64,000 nucleotides of DNA from Bugula neritina. Lineage: Eukaryota > Bryozoa > Gymnolaemata > Cheilostomatida > Bugulidae. The notes beneath the pieces were generated by a model. It did no database searches and had not been told where the DNA came from. It worked only from the letters and a program-made list of their open reading frames with translations. The position numbers and the translations under genes were made by a program. Shown here piece after piece: positions 57,050 through 64,000 of this stretch. The DNA lies in contig OZ037768.1 of assembly GCA_964035545.1 (NCBI GenBank), forward strand, positions 3,647,501 to 3,711,500, written 5' to 3'. Each line of letters opens with the position of its first letter. The stretch's first letter is position 1.

Positions 57050-60000
57050 ATCTTAGAAATTATTGGTAATCTCAACATGTAAAAAGTCTAAACAAATTTT
57101 TACAAGCTGCATTAGAAGCATTATTATTTAAATCAAATATTTGACACTTTAGCAAATGTTTCAACATTAAACAATAAATGCAAATAGTGCTACATTCACT
57201 TAGGTGGCACCATCAGTTGTTTCGACTAAACTTGTATACAATAATATGTTGAAATAAAACAACATGAAGGATATACTTTTAAATGAAGAACTTAATAATA
57301 AGTTGATAATGAAGTATGCAAGTGTTACACACAAAGAGGCTGGTAAAATCACTCAAGTGTGTCAGGCATTGAGATTCAAATATTTGTTTATTCCTGTAGT
57401 TATGTCATGGTTTGTAGCTAAGCTGTTTGTTTATACTCTTCAATCAAATATTAAGTAACTATTGTGAAGCATAATGATATCCATGGTAACAGCTGCAAGT
57501 GGCTGCAGGTGGTCAAGACTCAGCTAAAACTGGCAACTTCATTACTTATAAAAAGATATCTCAGGAGTATGCATATAAAAGAAATTCAAGATAAAAATAT
57601 TTTAATACAAACCTGAATTCTACTACAGTTCACCCAATTATTATAATGAAAGTGACAAGAATTAGTAAAAATACTAGTACAAACTTTAAAGCTGTGAAAT
57701 AATTTTCTCTATATTTTCCATAACTTGTTCAGACAAGTACATAACAAGAACTGCTCCAACTCAAACAGACGTCAACATGAATTACATAATGGATTAGAAC
57801 ATTACATAATGAGCTGATTGTACAGTGCGCATGAATTATGGCTAACAATAACAGAAGGTGAACAAACAAATAGCACAGACCATTACTTTTACTATTTATT
57901 TCACCTTTCACTGTGATTATAGGAGTTTATTAGTAATATTCCAGATATTTAAATAGCCTAAAAACCCACAAAACTCCACAGGATGAAAGTAATATGAAGC
58001 ATAATTATAACTCATCATATGCTATATTACTAGTTACAATAGTCAAAGTTTATAAACATACTGATGATAATTCAATAGTTATAAATAATAATAATTATTA
58101 TTCTCATTATTATAACTATTAATACTGGTTTTGGTGCAAGTAAAATAAGCATAAGAAATAGTAGTATTGTAAAAATTTTACTGACTTGATTTAGGCTGAA
58201 TTTGATACACAATTACATTTAATCATTAGTTATTAGGCTACATTTTTATTTTAATTTTTTATTAATTGAAATATCAAATAAATTACTTTTTTCTCTGTAA
58301 AGCCAAGTGTGGTTGTTACGTTAGCGGTTAGTGTTCAGCTAAGCTCCAAGCTAAAATACTTGCTACTACCAGTAGTAGTAGCAGCTAAGAAACAAGCAAT
58401 TAGCCAGTATGTTTACCAGATCAAATTTATATAATAGTCTCAGATTTTTTGCATCACATATTTAAACTGAAATCAAATTACTAAAACTAAAAGTAAAAAT
58501 AATCATCAAGAGCAGAGCAAATGAAGACAAAATGAAAGAAAGTTTAAAGTTGAAGTAATATTAATTGTCTGTTGGTGCTACGCTTACATGTAATAGCTAT
58601 ACTTCTAAAGTAATTGCAAAACTAACTCTAAGAGTTAAAATTAGATTATAACAGTTGTAAACTTGCTGTTAAGACTTGAAATTGAATGGTTACACTTAGT
58701 CACTAAGTTCAAACTTGCTAGTGTTACACTTACTCACTGAGTTAGTGTGTTACTGCTAGTGTTGCACGTAGTTTAAGTTTAATAGTTAAGATTAAGACTG
58801 GGTAACACTAAGTCTAACTCAGTAACACTAAAACAAAAGTAACACTAACGGTCACACTAACTGTAACTCTGTAACACTATCTGTAAGTGTAACTCACTGA
58901 GTCTGTAAGACTAAGTCTAAGAGTTTGACTTACTCTTACTCTTAGTGAGTGTCAGTAACAGTGTATAACTATAACTATAAGGGTAACTCAAACTGTACGT
59001 GCTAAGTCACTAGTGTAAGACTAACAGTAACAGTAAGAGTAGCACTACCAGTAACAGCAACTGTAACAATAAGTGTTGTTGTTAATGAGTGTTACTCTTA
59101 CAGTAACTGTAACTGTAAGTGTAACTGTTAGTGTTATTGTTACCTTTAACCTTAGAGTTACTGTTAGAGTTAATCATTAACCTTTAATAGTAATAATAAA
59201 TATTAAGCTAGCTAACAATTAAGGACTAGTAAACACTGATGACTGAACTGTAAAATGACTAGGAATACGAATATTTAGTTTTACAACGATAATACTAATA
59301 ATAATACTAATTAGTCTTGGATCTGGATCTCAATGCTGCAGTGATGCAATGCACTTTTTTATGAACCTTGACTTAGCTCAAGTATTGCAAATTAAAATAA
59401 TCGATGCTTTTATAACAGACAGCAGTTAATCGTTACCTAATTTAAGGTATATTGAATGAGGTTCAGAGGCTATTTTCACCTTTTAGTTGCTTAGCAGTAT
59501 ATTTTTATCGACTGCATGGTACGCCAACGCAGTAATTTATAACTTGAACCACAGCTTATAAGAGAAAAGCCAGATGTAAGGCTAAAGTATTTCGTCGAAT
59601 CCGAATTCCTTCATAGGTAACGGAGGAAAGGACTTAGTGGGGTACCACCCGTTTTAATAATACAAATACATTTTACCTCACTGCAATTATTGCAAGGACA
59701 GACTGTGATTGAGATATTGCTGTGACTATAATCATAGCTGCAGGTGATGCGTTGTGATTGTCAGGACAACTAATAGTAAAGTATACTCGCAATCACAATG
59801 ATCGTTGTTAATGTTTTTGCAAACCTTATTTCCATTTACTTTTAGTTTTACTGAAGTTTTAGGATTATTTACAACCCAAAACTTCTACAGTTTTTTACTG
59901 TTTTAATTTCACTAATGTTGAAATTGATACTTGTTGAGGTACAAACAGGTGGATGAAAATGAAACGGGCATAATGATAGATTATAATCATAATGATTATG

Positions 60001-60377
60001 ATAATCGTATAAGTTTAATGACTATGATATCAAATTTGATATTTATACTTAACTTATATTACTAATACTATTAGTATTATTTTAAGTTATACTTATAGTT
60101 TATAAGTTCAGTAGTAGTAGTACTACTACTAGTACTATTAGTACTAGTACTGTAGTACTAGACCTAGTACTAGTAGCACTAGCACTAGTAGTAGACGTAG
60201 TAGTTGTACTTGTACTACTATTAGTAGTAGTACTACTTCAATTTCAAGGTGGTGCTTCTAGTACTAGTACTACTACTAGTTGAGTACTTGTACTTATACT
60301 TAAGTTATAGTTGTTACCTATCATTGAACATGTCAATGTTAATCATAATGTTGTTTTCAAGGCTTTGAGAAGACCCC
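57050..60377. other. 3.3 kb divergent gap between ALDH18A1 and STAT
   Basis: AT-rich near the ALDH18A1 start. From about 58650 to 59170 the plus strand is built almost wholly from AGTAACACTAA, GTAACTGTAACTGT and CTTACTCTTAC words on both orientations. From 59970 to 60310 there are dense self-complementary TAGTAC/GTACTA clusters and the dyad at 59972-60007 (ATAATCATAATGATTATG). No exon or RNA gene is seen; the STAT promoter or a 5' UTR intron should lie at the right end. Confidence 0.55.
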
Positions 60378-63300
60378 ATGGCACTTTGGGCTCGGACACA
60401 GCAGCTAACTGGCAGCTATTTGAGAGATGTGCAAGAGCTGTATCGTACTAGGTTCCCCATTGAGGTCAGACACAGCATTGCACAATGGCTAGAGAGTCAA
60501 GACTGGTTAGTGCACTACTCTAATGAGTAGAGGTCAAATGCCTAAAGATTAAATGCGTAGAGATAGTTAGCATAAGTCACTCTTGCAGACTGACTTGTGA
60601 GAACTATGCGCCCTAAAAATGTCTCCAGCTTTGCCGATATGTTACACTTTACAAGAAACAAGAATTCAGTTCACATCCGAAAGAAATTGGTCAAAGAAAG
60701 GTTTTCATTCATTGTTTCTGTTAAATAGTATGAAGTAACTCACTAACATGGTATAAAGCAACTTCTACAGTGTAGAGCGACATAATATGTATTAGCTTAC
60801 CTATCAATTTTCCTTTTAAATATCACTATCTAAATTGAATAATATCAGCGGTAATGCGGAAGCACTAAAAAAAAAACGGAGCACTCACTGTCACACACAT
60901 GAGGCGCTCTACTAACGTCATATGATGGTCAAGAGCGTTCTACCTCATCAGAGGTAATCAGAGGTAATTTCTCAAACAGATCTACCTTGATTTGTTGATG
61001 CTAACCATTGAGAAAGCCCTTACTCCACACTGCTTTACTTTCATCAAACTTCGAGATATATTTATCAATTTTAGGACACGAGTTTCTAGTACGTTGTTAA
61101 CTTTTATCAGTTACTTCCTGGTGAATCAGAAAATAAGATAAGTTTAGGGAAGGTGATGCACAGCGTGAGCTATCAGCTACGACCTATCCTTAAGTCCTGC
61201 TGTTCAAACATATAACTAGCATAGTATTTATTACCTAGTGTGTTATGTAATTGAGCAACCTGCCCCCCTCCCCTATTAAGCTGGTTCCTAGGGCTAGAAT
61301 TGCTGAACTCTTTCATGTAGTGACAGTTGTTCTATTTCACACAATTCTGCCTAGCATAGACATCCTATGCTGTATAATCAGAGCAGCTGTTACTATGCTC
61401 TGCACACAGTGTATACATACAGTGCACACAGAGTATACACACATATAGAGCATATATACATACAGTAAATACAGATATGTTGTGTAACAGATGATCTAAA
61501 ACCTTGCAGGTTTTGCTATCTTGAATAAACATAAACAGCTATTTTTTTATTGTAACAAAAATGCAAGAAGATATTTAATGAATTCCAGCTGTTGAAGTGT
61601 TTGGTTTGGTAGGATGTCCTGCAACTGGGCTCCAAGCAGAACTGATTCTTTTAAAATTAAAGGCTATTCCAAGCTTGGCTTAGCTTATCACAGCCATATT
61701 GATTAAATCTGCATCAAGTCAGCAATAGTTTGCTGCCGTAATATTCCAGTCATTTATAGCTCAGCTGTTTTTCTCAGAAAATCCCACAGTGTGAAATGTT
61801 AGTCATGCTGACATACACTGGCGTGCACATTTATAGTAATCTTTGTACTTATAGTTTAATGTCATACTCGTCTAGCCTACAATTATTGATTCCTGACCTA
61901 ATTTATTTTATGTTCTGCACAAAAAACTGTGTTTAATTCAGCTTTAAAGATGACATTTTTTTTAGTTTTGAGGTAGTGAGCATATCATTAATTGTTAATG
62001 CAGGAACTTGTATTTGTGTATAGACATTAGCTGTAGGTGTAGCTTATTCCCCTGAGAGTGTCCACTGCGCTATTATTGACAGCTCTTTGTTGCAGGAGGT
62101 TGATAGATGAAAACAATGACGAGGCAACAGCGTACCACATGCTGGAGCAGATGGAAATGCAGATTAACGAGAAAGCCAACGCCTTCATGCATGATGAACA
62201 GAGTTTTCCATTTCGGCTACGGCTGCTTGACACGGCCAGCGGAATTAAAGTGAGCTCTCCTGTACATTGAATCTTTATTTTACTTCATAAACTAAAATTC
62301 TGTAGCATACACACAGTAGTATAATTATATACAGTAGCACATATACGGTATACACAATAGCACATATACAGTATACACAGTTGCACATATACGGTATACA
62401 CAGTAGCACATACACAGTATACACAGTAGCACATATACGGTATACACAGTTGCACGTACACAGTATACACAGTAGCAAATATACAGTATACACAGTAGCA
62501 CATATACAGTATACACAATAGCACATACACAGTATATACAGTAGCACATATACGGTATACACAGTAGCACATATACAGTATACACAGTAGCACATATACG
62601 GTAGAATGCATATAGCATTTTGTCTCACTATGTAGATGGCATACAAAGATTACCCCTTGGAACTAGTCAGACTAATAAGAGAGTCGCTATTCAGAGAAGA
62701 GCAACTGGTGTTGATGTGCACAGTAAGTATTTCCAGTCAAGTTACAAGCATAACCTCTTGCATGTAATAATATTTTAGTGCTATACTAAGTACTAATCAC
62801 TACAATATAATTGTAGTTATATTTACACTATCAGCCAAACTAATAGTACATTGCTGGAATTTGTGGACATTTGGCTAGCAAGGGTTTACATCTACATTTA
62901 TTACTCTAGAGTCTAGTACAAATAATCTAACTATCATTGACGTTTGTGGTTGTAGAGTTGATGCCTGGTTGGTTTGTGCTGATAACCAAATTGGCTGCAC
63001 TCAGCACAATATGGCATTTGATGTCTCAGTTTACTCTAAATTACCTTTTGATGGCTGCAGGGGGCTGCAGTCGGACTTGATGTTTGATGCCCTTTCTATT
63101 GATGCAATCTATTTTATGTGAATCTTAATGGAGTTATAATTATATTCCAACTTTGTATTATGTTGGGGTGAACCAATCAAATTGCAGTTTACAACATGAG
63201 CCAATGAATATGAGCGTTCTTTAGAATGAGCCAATGAAACAGGAGAACCAAGTCTCTCAGACTGAAAGGAAGATTCTCACTGATTTGGAGACACTAAGAA

Positions 63301-64000
63301 ATGATGTGGCGGTGAGTTACAAGTTATATAGCTTTTGTCATTTCATATTCTTTACAATTAATCTAATTTGTACTTAACGTCATGAAGAAAATATATTACA
63401 CATTTAGCTAAAATTAAAAGTCTGTGTTTTATAAGCTGTTAATAAGAGAGTTTCTTGTGCTGCCTTTAGCCACACAGACAGCAATGAGTAACGTAGACTA
63501 TACAAGCTGACACACAGTATTGTGACTATGGTTGCGCTTTCAATTTTTCTTAATGTTATAAATCTGGAGCCTGTTGTTCATTAGACATCTGCACCCGTCA
63601 AACATTTATAAAAGACTTCAACATAATTATTATTACGGGTGGTAAATTTGCAGAAAGCCGGTACCTATGTCAAGGATTTGCACCAGAAGCATGAATATTT
63701 TGTGATACAATTTCAACAGAATCATAAAACGGAAGACCTGCTAAAGGCGCTGAAAGCTCAGAATGCTGGAGGCGACTTTAAGGTAACTTTTCTGGACTCT
63801 TTATACCTCTTTTTTTGCCTCCACTCTCTTCATAACATAGAGCTGTGAGGTGGGGGGCACTTGTTCTAAATGTCTAATAGTCATACAACAGTGACAGTTA
63901 TTCTTCACATAGTATAGCTATAAGATAGGGGCACTAGTGGCATGTGTCAGGTGCTCCATGTGTCAGTGTCAGTGCTCATATAACCTGGTTATGTCAGAGT
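60378..64000 (+). CDS. STAT: STAT transcription factor, 5' part (STAT5-like), five coding exons in window
   Basis: Exons in window: 60378-60505, 62096-62249, 62636-62722, 63225-63311, 63654-63782; the frame stays open and the gene runs off the right edge. The 161 or so residues include the N-terminal interaction domain (MALWARTQQLTGSYLRDVQ, RFPIEVRHSIAQWLESQDW, then a helical stretch) and the start of the coiled-coil domain (ERKILTDLETLRNDV, KHEYFVIQFQQNHK). The opening, the FPIEVRH-x-x-x-QW-x-ESQ motif and the EYF-x-IQ-Q stretch are closest to STAT5/STAT6. Family role: latent cytoplasmic factor activated by JAK or other tyrosine kinases, dimerising through its SH2 domain, which is outside the window. 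The DNA-binding, SH2 and tail regions cannot be checked here. Confidence 0.9.
61390..61470. repeat. Irregular CA/TA-rich repeat in STAT intron 1
   Basis: Loose tandem words of ACACAGTGTATACATACAGT type; simple-sequence DNA. Confidence 0.7.
62308..62602. repeat. 23 bp minisatellite in STAT intron 2
   Basis: About 12 copies of CACATATACAGTATACACAG plus TAG, alternating with CGGTATAC variants. Three minus-strand frames stay open through it, which is a consequence of the repeat and not a gene. It ends about 35 bases before the exon 3 acceptor. Confidence 0.95.

Noticed and set aside
62275-62646. Three minus-strand cysteine/tyrosine-rich frames in STAT intron 2
   Set aside because: All three frames of a 23 bp minisatellite are open; a real gene would favour one frame.

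Overview
This window is nuclear DNA from an animal. It is AT-rich and rich in microsatellites and minisatellites, and its genes are split by GT-AG introns. The products are metazoan families: an SLC41 magnesium transporter, a SYK-type tyrosine kinase, trichoplein, a GRAMD2-type GRAM protein, a CREB3/OASIS-type bZIP factor, a ZNF706-like protein, delta-1-pyrroline-5-carboxylate synthase and a STAT. A true SYK together with a STAT5-like protein points away from flies and nematodes. A sponge, cnidarian or other marine invertebrate fits, but the species cannot be fixed from the sequence alone.

Layout from left to right: AT-rich intergenic DNA (1-2283); SLC41 (+, 2284-9116, 10 exons); a 6.1 kb intergenic stretch with a decayed LINE-like fragment and minisatellites; SYK (+, 15214-22853, 13 exons), convergent with TCHP (-, 23571-28244, 12 exons); a 4.2 kb intergenic gap with a fold-back element; GRAMD2-like (+, 32413-41978, 12 exons); CREB3L-like (+, 43703-46847, 6 exons); a gap with a tRNA-derived SINE head; ZNF706-like (+, 49017-49691, 2 exons), convergent with ALDH18A1/P5CS (-, 50447-57049, 13 exons); a 3.3 kb gap; and the first five coding exons of a STAT (+, 60378 to the right edge).

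The exon chains were built by hand from splice sites, phase and family similarity. Each complete chain closes in frame at about the length of its human counterpart: SLC41 506 aa, SYK 622, TCHP 500, GRAMD2 482, CREB3L 596, ZNF706 79 and P5CS 767. The genes are not an operon or an obvious functional cluster. SYK and STAT are both cytokine/immune-type signalling components, CREB3L is an ER-anchored stress factor, and the rest are housekeeping.

Three non-coding patterns stand out. (1) Every intergenic gap over 2 kb carries a low-complexity island with the same dyad-symmetric word family (ATTATGATTATCATTATGA); the shorter gaps lack it. (2) In three genes a tandem repeat copies the local splice site, giving decoy donors or acceptors, and a fourth intron holds a long array of donor-like sites. 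(3) The CREB3L gene has a perfect CRE just upstream and a UPRE-like site over its first codons, suggesting autoregulation.
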